From the NCBI GenBank assembly GCA_023230565.1, contig JALNXD010000055.1, positions 1 through 18,773 on the forward strand: 18,773 nucleotides of DNA. Reading direction: 5' to 3'. This stretch comes from Syntrophales bacterium. Lineage in GTDB: Bacteria; Desulfobacterota; Syntrophia; Syntrophales; UBA2210. The notes under the pieces are model-generated. The model saw nothing but the letters and a program-made list of their open reading frames with translations, did not search any database and had not been told where the DNA came from. The position numbers and the translations under genes were made by a program. This document shows, piece by piece, positions 1 to 8,008 of the stretch; position 1 is the stretch's first letter; every line of letters starts with the position of its first letter.

Positions 1-16
1 GTATGTCGGCTAAATT

Positions 17-3000
17 TTAGAAGGCTCCAATTTGCGCCAGAATTTCCTCATTATTAAATCCATTAAGATCAACGGCATTCATTCTGCAAGATGCGGTACA
101 GACACCACACCCTTTACAGAGAACTGTGTTTACCACCGCACAACCCTCCTTCTGATCCACCGCAATGGCGCCATAGGGACAGTTTGCCTCGCAAAGGCCG
201 CAGGCCATGCAGCGCTGTTTGATCACATAGGCTGTCTTTCCCTCCGCTTCGATAAAGTCCTTCGTAAGAATCGTACAAGCTCTTGAGACGGCTGCGCTCG
301 CCTGTGTGACAGCCTCGTCGCTCATCTTCGGCGAGTGCGCCATGCCGCAGAAGAACACGCCATCAGTAGCGAAATCCACAGGGCGAAGCTTGACGTGAGC
401 CTCAAGGAAGAATCCATCCTGATTAATTGGAATCTTCAGGAATTTGCTTAATTCTTCGTTATCCTTATTCGGGACCGTTCCCACGCTCAGGGCAAGAATG
501 TCGGCTTCCAATTCCACCTTTTCATTCAAAATATAATCGAAGGCAGAGATTCGCAGCCTGGAACCGTCGGCTGTGACATCCGGCTTCAGATCCTCTTCAT
601 AGCGTACAAACTTGACATTGGCTTCCCGCGCCTTTTTATAGTAATCCTCTTTTAGCCCGTAGGTTCGGATATCGCGATAGATAATCGTCACGTCCGTATC
701 CGGATCGGCTTCTTTCAGCTTCAACGCGTTTTTGATTGCCTCACTGCAACAGTATCGGCTGCAGTAGGGCCGTTCTTCACATCTCGATCCCACACATTGA
801 ATCATTACAACTTTTTTGGCCGACATTGCCTTCTCACTTCCTTCGGCAATGAGTTTTTCCAATTCGCGCTGAGTCACGACCTTATCGTTTTGACCGTAGA
901 GATATTCTTTGGTTTCATTTTCATAGGCCCCGGTTGCAAGAATAACAGTGCCATGTTCAAACTGCTCTTCCCCGCCTCTCACATCGACCGTAGTCTTGTA
1001 ATTCCCGATGAACCCTTCGATATTCTTTATCTTTGCGGCAGTCATGACATGAATCAGGTCTTTCTTCTCTTCGACTTTCCCGAGAAGCCGGGCCAGATGC
1101 TGTTTTGTGTCCAGCCCTTCAAGCGTGTAATAAAGGTTCTTGTAGTTGCCGCCCAGTTCCTGTTCCTTTTCGACAAGATAAGATTCCAAGCCCTGATCGG
1201 CAAGAGACAATGCGGCCGTTATACCGGCCAATCCTCCACCGATAATCAGGGTCGCTTTGTTGACGCTCAGCTGCCCCGGTTTCAGCGGTTTCAGGAATTG
1301 AGCCTTGGCCACAGCCATACGAACCAGGTCTTTCGCTTTTTCAGTGGCTGCTTCCGGTTCGTGCATGTGCACCCAGGAATCCTGATCCCGGATATTGGCC
1401 ATCTCGAAGAGATAGCGGTTGAGTCCCGCCTTCTCGCAGTTTTCCTGGAAAAGCGGCTCATGAGTCCGGGGTGAGCATGAGGCAACCACGACACGGGTAA
1501 GATTCTCTTCTTTTATCACTTCTCCCATCTTCACCGCCGTATCCTGTGAACAGGTGAAGAGATTGTCCGTCACATACACGACATTCGGCAAAGACTTTGC
1601 GTATTCAACGACTTCGGGGACATTTACGACACCGCCGATATTAATTCCGCAATGACATACGAAAACGCCGATTCTCGGCCCCACACCTCTCATATCCATT
1701 TCTTCAGGGAGCACTTCCTCGGTAATCATGGTGCCCCGCCGCGATGCCAGGAGGCCCTGGGATGAGGCGGCTGCGCCGCTTGCTTCCATAACGGTTTCAG
1801 GAATGTCCTTCGGCCCGCCAAAGGCGCCGCATACAAAGACACCGTCACGGGTTGTCTGGACGGGGTTTTCCAGCGAAGTTTTACAAAATCCATGCTCTTC
1901 CAGTTCAATACCGAGAGCAGCGGCCAGTTTTTCCGCCTCCCTGGGGGGCGTCAACCCGACAGAGAGAACCACCATTTCGAACTCTTCCTCGACCAGTGTT
2001 CCGTCTTCCTGCACATAGGTGAGCAGCAGATTTTTTGATTGCTGCAATTCCTTTATCGTGGAAGGCATTGATCGTACATAACGAATGCCGTACTCGTCCT
2101 TTGCACGATTTACGAAGCGGTCGAAATCCTTTCCGTAGGCACGTATATCCATGTAGAAGATGGTTGGTTCCAACTCCTTCGCGTGTTCTTTGCCGATGAT
2201 CGCCTCTTTTGTGGCATACATGCAGCAGACTGACGAACACCAGCTGTTGCCGCAATTCACATCACGGGAACCGACACACTGAATGAAGGCGATCTTCTTC
2301 GGCTCCTTCCCGTCGGAAAGCCGCTGGACATGGCCGAAATAGGGACCTGACGCCGAGAGAATTCTTTCGAACTGAATACTGGTGACCACATTTTCATAGA
2401 CGCCGAATCCGTATTCGCCTCTCAGGCTGGCATCAAACACCTCGAATCCGGGCGCCGCGATTATCGAACCCACCTCGATGGATTCCTTTTCTTCCTTCAT
2501 ATCGTGACTTATCGCGCCTGCAATACAGGCCTCGACACACTGATAGCATTCGGAACATATGCCGCAGCTGAGGCAGCGTCTCGCTTCCGCTACCGCTTCT
2601 TCTTCAGTGTATGGCTGCACGACTTCTTTAAAGTGGGTTTTACGCTCGTTCGGCTCGAGTTCTCTTAATTGCGGGCGGGATACTTTCTCCATCCAGCTGA
2701 CATCGCCCTTGTCGGCAATGCCTTCTTTCCAGTTGCGTTCGCGGCTCAATTTCACATCCCGGCCCTGCAGGTAACGGTCGATCGATTTTGCCGCCTCTTT
2801 ACCGGCGTTGATCGCTTCCACAACCGTGGCGGGTCCGGTTACGTCGTCACCACCGGCGAAAATGCCTTCCACATTGGTGGCGAAGGTGACGGGATCGACA
2901 TCGAAGGTATCCCATTTATTGATGGAAAGACCGCTCTTTTCATCGACAAAGGACATGTCGCTGGTCTGTCCGATAGCCGGAATTACCGCATCACACTCGA

Positions 3001-4444
3001 TAGTAAATTCGGACCCCTTGACGGGAACAGGCCGACGGCGGCCGCTCGCGTCCGGCTCGCCCAGCTCCATTTTAATGCATTCAATCCCCGTCACTTTTCC
3101 GCCGTTTCCGAGAACTTTCACAGGGGCGGCAAGGAATTCCATCTGGATGCCTTCATGAAGGGCTTCTTCAATTTCTTCATCCGCAGCGGGCATTTCAGCG
3201 CGGGTCCGGCGATAGAGGACAAAGGCCTCTTGCGATCCCGTTCTCAACGCGGTCCGGACGGCGTCCATGGCAACGTTTCCACCGCCGACGACGGCAACAC
3301 GGTTACCCAGGAATACCTTTTCTCCCAGAGCGACCCTTCGCAGGAAGTCGATACCGTGCACCACGCCTTCCATATCCTCGCCCGGAACGTTCAATTTACT
3401 GCTGATGTGCGAACCGACGCCGATGAAGAGCGCATCATAGTCACTTCTGAGCTGATCCAGGGTGATATCGGTTCCGACTTTCGTATTCAGCCTGATTTCG
3501 ACGCCCATTTCTTCCATCGTCTTGATCTCGGCATTTAAAACCGCCTTGGGAAGACGATACTCGGGGATACCCACTGTAAGCATACCGCCGGCCACGGGAA
3601 GCGCCTCGAAAACGACAACCTTGTAGCCTTCAATGGCCAGGTAGTAGGCCGCGGTTAGTCCCGCCGGACCGGCACCGATAATGGCAACCTTTTTTCCTTT
3701 ATCTTCCTTAATTTCGGGAACGAATTTTGTCTCATCGTTCAGATCAAGATCTGCGACAAATCGTTTCAGATACATTATAGCAACAGGATCATCAACCTCG
3801 GCGCGCTTACAGGCGCTTTCGCAAGGATGGTTACAGACTCTCCCGCAGACTGACGGAAAGGGGTTTTCCTGTTTGATCAGCTTGAGCGCTTCCTTGTATT
3901 TTCCATCGGCAATGAGCGCAACATAGCCCTGCACGCTGATATGAGTGGGACAGGCCGCTTTACAGGGCGCAGTTCCTATTTTATCGATGGCGAAACCACT
4001 CGGAATCGCCTGGGGGAATTTGCGATAAATGGCCTTTCGTTCATCAAGCCCTTCGTTGAAGCGGTTGGGAACCGTCACAGGACACACCTTGGCACAGTCG
4101 CCGCAGCCGGTACACTTATCGAGGTCTATGTACCGGGGCGCCCTTGTCAAGGATACGGTGAATTTTCCCGGCTCCCCGTTGACGGAATCCACTGTTCGTT
4201 GCGTCATGATTTCGACATTTGGGTGTCGTCCCACCTCCACTAACTTGGGAGAGAGGATGCAGGCAGAACAGTCATTGGTAGGAAAGGTTTTATCCAGCTG
4301 TGCCATGACACCCCCAATGCTGATGTCATTTTCAACCAGATATACCTTCATCCCGGAGTTTGCGAGGTCAAGAGAGGCTTGTATGCCTGCAATTCCTGAA
4401 CCCACTACCATTACGGCACCGATTTTTTCGCTATCTTTTAACAC
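17..4444 (-). CDS. hdrA: HdrA-type electron-bifurcating flavoprotein fused to an NfnL/GltD-like NAD(P)H module
   Basis: This is a 1475-residue cytoplasmic flavin/iron-sulfur protein with no signal peptide or membrane segment. Domains in order: an HdrA-like FAD fold (GSGIAG, 15-20) with C59/C62; a ferredoxin motif (C111, C114, C117, C121); an NfnL/GltD-like block at about 158-560 with cysteines 161, 165, 200, 204, 208 and 212, FAD motif IGAGPAG (256-262), nucleotide motif GGGNVA (387-392) and YRRTRAEMP (411-419); a cysteine cluster at 624-640; the rest of the first HdrA (QCVGSR 722-727, CC 740-741); then a second, complete HdrA with CHCG (930-933), FAD motif (1068-1073), QCVGSR (1216-1221), CC (1232-1233) and two C-terminal [4Fe-4S] motifs (C1412-C1422, C1443-C1453). 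HdrA proteins bifurcate electrons between NAD(P)H or H2, ferredoxin and a disulfide or quinone-linked acceptor; NAD(P)H use here is inferred from the GltD-like block. The start is GTG with GAGGTG nine bases upstream; an in-frame TAA lies three codons before it. Partner hdr, mvhD or qmo genes, if any, would lie left of the window. Confidence 0.9.
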   Translation of the reverse strand: MLKDSEKIGAVMVVGSGIAGIQASLDLANSGMKVYLVENDISIGGVMAQLDKTFPTNDCSACILSPKLVEVGRHPNVEIMTQRTVDSVNGEPGKFTVSLTRAPRYIDLDKCTGCGDCAKVCPVTVPNRFNEGLDERKAIYRKFPQAIPSGFAIDKIGTAPCKAACPTHISVQGYVALIADGKYKEALKLIKQENPFPSVCGRVCNHPCESACKRAEVDDPVAIMYLKRFVADLDLNDETKFVPEIKEDKGKKVAIIGAGPAGLTAAYYLAIEGYKVVVFEALPVAGGMLTVGIPEYRLPKAVLNAEIKTMEEMGVEIRLNTKVGTDITLDQLRSDYDALFIGVGSHISSKLNVPGEDMEGVVHGIDFLRRVALGEKVFLGNRVAVVGGGNVAMDAVRTALRTGSQEAFVLYRRTRAEMPAADEEIEEALHEGIQMEFLAAPVKVLGNGGKVTGIECIKMELGEPDASGRRRPVPVKGSEFTIECDAVIPAIGQTSDMSFVDEKSGLSINKWDTFDVDPVTFATNVEGIFAGGDDVTGPATVVEAINAGKEAAKSIDRYLQGRDVKLSRERNWKEGIADKGDVSWMEKVSRPQLRELEPNERKTHFKEVVQPYTEEEAVAEARRCLSCGICSECYQCVEACIAGAISHDMKEEKESIEVGSIIAAPGFEVFDASLRGEYGFGVYENVVTSIQFERILSASGPYFGHVQRLSDGKEPKKIAFIQCVGSRDVNCGNSWCSSVCCMYATKEAIIGKEHAKELEPTIFYMDIRAYGKDFDRFVNRAKDEYGIRYVRSMPSTIKELQQSKNLLLTYVQEDGTLVEEEFEMVVLSVGLTPPREAEKLAAALGIELEEHGFCKTSLENPVQTTRDGVFVCGAFGGPKDIPETVMEASGAAASSQGLLASRRGTMITEEVLPEEMDMRGVGPRIGVFVCHCGINIGGVVNVPEVVEYAKSLPNVVYVTDNLFTCSQDTAVKMGEVIKEENLTRVVVASCSPRTHEPLFQENCEKAGLNRYLFEMANIRDQDSWVHMHEPEAATEKAKDLVRMAVAKAQFLKPLKPGQLSVNKATLIIGGGLAGITAALSLADQGLESYLVEKEQELGGNYKNLYYTLEGLDTKQHLARLLGKVEEKKDLIHVMTAAKIKNIEGFIGNYKTTVDVRGGEEQFEHGTVILATGAYENETKEYLYGQNDKVVTQRELEKLIAEGSEKAMSAKKVVMIQCVGSRCEERPYCSRYCCSEAIKNALKLKEADPDTDVTIIYRDIRTYGLKEDYYKKAREANVKFVRYEEDLKPDVTADGSRLRISAFDYILNEKVELEADILALSVGTVPNKDNEELSKFLKIPINQDGFFLEAHVKLRPVDFATDGVFFCGMAHSPKMSDEAVTQASAAVSRACTILTKDFIEAEGKTAYVIKQRCMACGLCEANCPYGAIAVDQKEGCAVVNTVLCKGCGVCTASCRMNAVDLNGFNNEEILAQIGAF

Positions 4445-4453
4445 TTGCCTTTA

Positions 4454-4459
4454 CACCTC
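4454..4459 (-). promoter_or_regulatory. Shine-Dalgarno site fixing the GTG start of the HdrA fusion
   Basis: On the minus strand GAGGTG lies nine bases before GTG at 4442-4444. The TAA formed just after this site is in frame with the gene, so no start further upstream is possible. Confidence 0.6.
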
Positions 4460-4515
4460 GTGTTTTTTGTCATTTATGTTCATGCGTAAATCCTAAGTAA
4501 AAATCAACCGTGAAG

Positions 4516-4544
4516 TCGCTAGCAGAGTTTGGGTAATATGTCAA
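4516..4544 (-). promoter_or_regulatory. Possible promoter of the HdrA fusion gene
   Basis: On the minus strand a perfect TTGACA (4544-4539) is followed after 17 bases by TAGCGA, preceded by TG in the extended -10 position. The -35 is excellent and the -10 is weak, so this is only a candidate. It lies in the 169-base gap between ysxC and the HdrA gene and would give a leader of about 65 bases. Confidence 0.3.
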
Positions 4545-4613
4545 GGCATATTTCCAAAAATCAGGATATGGACTAAGTACTTATCCATTTCCTTAGCCGT
4601 AATGCTACCCATG

Positions 4614-5207
4614 TCAATCTGCGTGTTTCCCGGTAGAAGCAATTATATTCCAGATGCCCTCTTTTCCTTCGCCGGTTCTTGCTGAAAATGGCACAAAAAA
4701 AGCGTCTACCGCGAGATTCAGCTTCTTTTTTATCTTCTCGCAACGAAGGAAACCTGCATTTCTTGAAATTTTATCCATTTTCGTAACGACAAAAATGGTC
4801 GAAATACGATAATGATCGAGCCATTCCTTGAACATAATGTCATCCGGGGAGGGATCCCTTCTCACATCCAGTATCAAAACGACCATCCGAAGATTCTTTC
4901 TTGTCCTGAGATACTCCTCGACCATCGGCCCCCACTTCCGTTTCACTGAAACAGGAATTTTTGCATAGCCATAACCCGGGAGATCGACAAAATGCATTTC
5001 CTTGTTTACTAAAAAAAAATTGATCTGCTGAGTGCGACCAGGCGTACTGCTTGTGCGTGCTATATTTTTTCTTCCCACCATCTTGTTGATCAGTGATGAT
5101 TTACCGACATTTGAACGTCCCGCAAACGCCACTTCGGGCAGATATCCTTCAACATAGTGCGAAGCGTTAGTTGCACTTTTTATGAATTCAGCGGAGATGA
5201 CTTTCAT
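4614..5207 (-). CDS. ysxC: Ribosome biogenesis GTP-binding protein YsxC/EngB
   Basis: This is a 197-residue TrmE-Era-EngA-EngB-Septin family GTPase, full length for EngB, which assists assembly of the large ribosomal subunit. All G motifs are visible: G1 GRSNVGKS (30-37), the switch I region SSTPGRTQ (53-60), G3 DLPG (75-78), G4 TKMD (142-145) and G5 SAR (175-177). The family signature around GYGYAKIP (78-85) is intact. No strong Shine-Dalgarno site precedes the ATG, but the N-terminus matches the usual EngB length and no better start exists. It lies upstream of the HdrA fusion on the same strand, 169 bases away, and is divergent from the ClC gene. Its presence beside redox genes is probably incidental. 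Confidence 0.95.
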   Translation of the reverse strand: MKVISAEFIKSATNASHYVEGYLPEVAFAGRSNVGKSSLINKMVGRKNIARTSSTPGRTQQINFFLVNKEMHFVDLPGYGYAKIPVSVKRKWGPMVEEYLRTRKNLRMVVLILDVRRDPSPDDIMFKEWLDHYRISTIFVVTKMDKISRNAGFLRCEKIKKKLNLAVDAFFVPFSARTGEGKEGIWNIIASTGKHAD

Positions 5208-5299
5208 GATTACGATTTTAATATAACCACTATAGCTATATAATCAAATTACCTGAAAATTGATAGGTCTCCTTGGAAACTCTGCCGGTGATAGCTCTT

Positions 5300-5328
5300 T
5301 TGACATTTCAAAGGGTTATATATATCAC
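5300..5328 (+). promoter_or_regulatory. Candidate sigma-70 promoter for the ClC gene
   Basis: TTGACA (5300-5305) is followed by 17 bases and TATCAC (5323-5328), inside an AT-rich divergent gap between ysxC and the ClC gene. A 15-base spacer to TATATC is an alternative. The leader to the ATG at 5497 would be about 160 bases. I saw no comparable promoter for ysxC on the opposite strand. Confidence 0.4.
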
Positions 5329-5496
5329 AAGGATTTAATAATTATCAAAACCCAAAAAAGCAATCTTTATCGCAAAAAGACACATCGACATGTGTTCTCT
5401 GCGTCATCATTTTTTTCCGGTTGCAATATAAGCACTTAAGCCTTATTAAAAGGGCATTCTTTTTTCTAAACTCTTTATTTTTTTGAAAGCGCAACT

Positions 5497-6222
5497 ATGA
5501 AAATTTTCGGCAAACTGATTCGTGATATTAAAAAAAACGAATTCGCTATAATGATAGGCATGGCCACTATAGTGGGCCTTCTGGCCGGCTATGGCGCCGT
5601 AGGTTTCAGATGGCTGATTCATTTTTTCGACGCACTTTTCTTCGGAGTGGGATCCGACAATTCCCTAGCAATGCTGCTTGATCTTCCCTGGTACAAAAAA
5701 CTGCTTCCCCCAATCATAGGGGGGATTCTTGTAGGACCAATCATATATCTTTTTGCCCGCGAAGCAAAGGGACACGGCGTTCCCGAAGTTATGGAAGCAG
5801 TTGCCCTCAAAGGCGGCATAATAAGAAAGAGGATTGTTCTTATCAAATCACTCGCATCGGCCATTTCTATAGGATCGGGAGGCTCTGTTGGCAGAGAAGG
5901 GCCTATCGTGCAGATCGGTTCGGCTATAGGTTCAGTCTTCGGACAACTCATGAAAGTATCCGCTGATAGAATGAGAACTCTTGTGGGATGTGGCGCGGCT
6001 GCAGGAATTGCTGCAACGTTTAATGCACCCATCGCTGGAGTCATGTTTGCACTGGAAATTATTCTGGGTGAGTTCGGTATCGCCACCTTCAGTCCGATTG
6101 TAGTGTCATCGGTCATTGCTACAGCGGTATCGAGGGCATACCTTGGTAACTATCCGGCTTTCCTCGTCCCTCACTACAGTCTCGTAAGTTACTGGGAAAC
6201 ACCACTTTATATTTTACTGTGA
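5497..6222 (+). CDS. ClC-family chloride channel/transporter, N-terminal half, ends at an in-frame TGA
   Basis: These 241 residues form the first inverted repeat of a ClC membrane protein, which moves Cl- (or other anions) across the inner membrane as a channel or H+ antiporter. Visible ClC elements are GHGVPEV (92-98, the position of the usual GSGIP), GSGGSVGREGP (126-136) with the gating glutamate E134, and the helix with FALEII (184-189). The site of the internal proton glutamate of E. coli ClC is isoleucine (I188) by my alignment, so tight H+ coupling is uncertain. Translation stops at TGA 6220-6222, where E. coli ClC has glycine at the start of helix J. The same frame continues without loss into the second half, so this is one gene broken by a single codon. 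The region is visibly AT-richer than the HdrA gene. Confidence 0.85.
   Translation: MKIFGKLIRDIKKNEFAIMIGMATIVGLLAGYGAVGFRWLIHFFDALFFGVGSDNSLAMLLDLPWYKKLLPPIIGGILVGPIIYLFAREAKGHGVPEVMEAVALKGGIIRKRIVLIKSLASAISIGSGGSVGREGPIVQIGSAIGSVFGQLMKVSADRMRTLVGCGAAAGIAATFNAPIAGVMFALEIILGEFGIATFSPIVVSSVIATAVSRAYLGNYPAFLVPHYSLVSYWETPLYILL
6220..6222 (+). other. In-frame TGA interrupting the ClC gene
   Basis: The frame reads ...Tyr-Ile-Leu-Leu-TGA-Ile-Val-Ser-Gly... and stays open for another 346 codons. E. coli ClC has Ile-Leu-Gly-Ile-Ile at this place, so a single G-to-T change (GGA to TGA) explains the stop. A recent nonsense mutation, a sequencing error, or stop-codon readthrough are all possible. Confidence 0.85.
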
Positions 6223-6234
6223 ATCGTAAGTGGA

Positions 6235-7260
6235 ATGGTAGGGGTTGCCTTTATTACATTGCTCTATCGCATGGAAGATCTTTTCTCATCGATCAAACTA
6301 CCCGAATATACAAAGGCTGCAGTAGGTGGATTTATTGTAGGAGCAATCGGCATATATTTTCCGCACATATTCGGCGTTGGCTATGACGCGATAGGAATGG
6401 CTCTTATAGAAAAACTACCCTGGTATTTACTGATAGCCCTCGTTTTTTTTAAAATAGTAGCAACATCCGTCACTATCGGATCAGGCGGATCCGGTGGTAT
6501 CTTTGCTCCTTCACTTTTTATCGGTGCAATGACAGGGAGCGCCTTCGGGTACGCGGTTCATTATCTCTTCCCGGTAGTCACGGCAAGTTCAGGTGCATAC
6601 AGTCTTGTTGGAATGGGTGCCTTGGTTTCGGCTACAACTCATGGTCCTTTGGGAGCAATTTTCATTCTTTTTGAAATGACCGGAGATTATAAGATTATTT
6701 TACCGCTTATGCTGTCATGTATCATCAGTACCGTTGTTGCCCGCCATATAAAAAGAGAATCTATTTACACACTAAAGTTAGTAAGAAGAGGCACGGATAT
6801 TCGAGCAGGACGAGAAGTAAACATTCTTAAATCAATTCTCGTAAAAGATGCCATGACCAAAGATGTGGAAGTCGTTTCAGAGCAGATGCACCTTGACAAA
6901 CTTCTCAATTCGACTTTGACGAGCAAGCACTCAAGTTTCCCAGTCGTTGATGATAAAGGTTTCTTAAGTGGGATAATAAGTTTTCAAGACTTTAAAGAGA
7001 TAATGATGGAAAAAGAACTTGATGCTTTAATTATCGTCAAAGATATTGCCACTTCTGCGGTGGTCACCGTCACACAAAACCAAAATCTTGACAAGGCTCT
7101 TGAGAAGATAGGATTCAGGAATATAGAAAGGCTTCCAGTAGTAGATGAAAATAACCCTCGTAAAATAATAGGTATTCTGTCAAGAAGGGATATTTTTGCA
7201 GCTTACAATAAGGCTGTTATAAACAGGTCTCTTGCACGGGGCATGAAAGGAAATCAGTAA
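6235..7260 (+). CDS. ClC-family chloride channel/transporter, C-terminal half with two CBS domains
   Basis: The 341 residues from the first ATG after the TGA hold the second ClC repeat and a cytosolic tail. GSGGSGGIFAPSL (82-94) is the conserved anion-binding GxFxP region, and Y152 in GDYKIILP (150-157) matches the central tyrosine. Two CBS domains follow at about 202-262 and 268-325; these usually bind adenine nucleotides and regulate transport. No Shine-Dalgarno site precedes this ATG, so independent translation is doubtful; the real unit is 5497-7260 (about 587 residues), a normal length for a CBS-bearing ClC protein. No other frameshift or stop was seen, so decay, if any, is recent. Confidence 0.85.
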   Translation: MVGVAFITLLYRMEDLFSSIKLPEYTKAAVGGFIVGAIGIYFPHIFGVGYDAIGMALIEKLPWYLLIALVFFKIVATSVTIGSGGSGGIFAPSLFIGAMTGSAFGYAVHYLFPVVTASSGAYSLVGMGALVSATTHGPLGAIFILFEMTGDYKIILPLMLSCIISTVVARHIKRESIYTLKLVRRGTDIRAGREVNILKSILVKDAMTKDVEVVSEQMHLDKLLNSTLTSKHSSFPVVDDKGFLSGIISFQDFKEIMMEKELDALIIVKDIATSAVVTVTQNQNLDKALEKIGFRNIERLPVVDENNPRKIIGILSRRDIFAAYNKAVINRSLARGMKGNQ

Positions 7261-7318
7261 AGTATCAAAAATTACCCGCCCACAGTGAATTTTTTATTCA
7301 GCACTAATTCGCTCTATT

Positions 7319-7345
7319 AATCCGCGGGGCATCCCCGCGGATTTT
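7319..7345. terminator. Strong bidirectional hairpin terminator
   Basis: A perfect 11-bp stem (7319-7329 with 7333-7343, core CCGCGGGG/CCCCGCGG) closes a 3-base CAT loop and runs into TTTT on the plus strand. It sits between the convergent ClC and acetyltransferase genes and probably serves both, although the minus-strand side (TTAATAG) is less T-rich. Confidence 0.85.
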
Positions 7346-7353
7346 CCAGTCCA

Positions 7354-7797
7354 TCACATTTCCGAAGCTAAAATCATCTTCAGGTGTTTCCCCACATCTT
7401 TTATACCGTATCGCAAATACACCGGATATCCTGCGGCACTTGGATTATTGACTTGAAGTTCATAACACTTTTTCTTTTCGGCTTCTTCAATTGCCGCAGA
7501 AAGAAGCTTGCCGCCTATACCTTTGCCCCTCCCTTCTGCCGCCACAATGAACTCTTCTATGCAGGTATACACTCCACAGCATCTGACTGCATGGGGGTAC
7601 GACATAGTAATCATTCCGAGCAGTTTTCCATCTTCTTCCGCCACAAAAATGCTGTAGCGCTCCCGGTCATCCGAAAGCCGGGTAAAAGTTTCGGCAGCCG
7701 CCTGCTGATCATTCGGCAATTCTTCTGATGGAAATTGGTTAAGAAGTCCCATAGCCTGTTCTCTATCGTCTTTTTGTGCCCTCCTGATATGTATCAC
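7354..7797 (-). CDS. GNAT-family N-acetyltransferase
   Basis: This 147-residue protein transfers an acetyl group from acetyl-CoA to an unknown amine substrate. The acetyl-CoA phosphate-binding motif A is clear: EEFIVAAEGRGKGIGGKLL, with R90-G91-K92-G93-I94-G95 as the R/Q-x-x-G-x-G loop, followed by the usual helix and the C-terminal strand with PVYLRYG (125-131). Length is typical of a single-domain GNAT. The start is GTG at 7797-7795, supported by AAAGGAGA ending three bases upstream. The gene stands alone, converging with the ClC gene and 211 bases downstream of the ferritin-like gene. The substrate cannot be told from sequence. Confidence 0.85.
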   Translation of the reverse strand: MIHIRRAQKDDREQAMGLLNQFPSEELPNDQQAAAETFTRLSDDRERYSIFVAEEDGKLLGMITMSYPHAVRCCGVYTCIEEFIVAAEGRGKGIGGKLLSAAIEEAEKKKCYELQVNNPSAAGYPVYLRYGIKDVGKHLKMILASEM

Positions 7798-7893
7798 AGT
7801 TCTCTCCTTTCAGATCCGATATGAAGGGGTAATGCATTCGCTTCTAAGTAATTGAATGCAAGAGCTTATTGATTTTCCGATTTACGGCATGAC

Positions 7894-8000
7894 TTTTGCC
7901 CGCTCAGACCTTTTTTCCGGCCATGCAGCGTCTCGCGAAGCTCTCCCGGCACACTCGCGCGTGGCAGCTCAGACAAAACCGGGACTGGTGCTTCGAATTT
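7894..8000 (+). repeat. Degenerate intergenic repeat, copy A
   Basis: This stretch aligns with copy B (10444-10549) with a single one-base indel. Shared blocks at matching offsets are TTTTGCC + GCTCAGACCT, CCATG, CCCGGCA, and a CTCxGACA...CGGGAC...TGCTTCG block. It lies downstream of the ferritin-like gene. No open frame is shared by the copies, and I do not recognise the family. Confidence 0.6.
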
Positions 8001-8008
8001 TTCCGTTG

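Noticed and set aside
2669..3538. A 289-codon plus-strand frame opposite the HdrA fusion.
   Set aside because: It is the shadow of a strongly supported coding strand and has no recognisable domain or ribosome-binding site.
4545..4612. A 23-codon frame starting one base after the ysxC stop codon on the minus strand.
   Set aside because: No ribosome-binding site, no recognisable motif, and too short to judge without comparison.
6220..6260. Selenocysteine at the ClC TGA: a weak hairpin (GGTA/TGCC with loop GGGGT) lies about 15 bases after it.
   Set aside because: The stem is only four pairs plus a mismatch, it does not match the bacterial SECIS loop, and the site aligns with a glycine in a membrane helix where no redox role is known.
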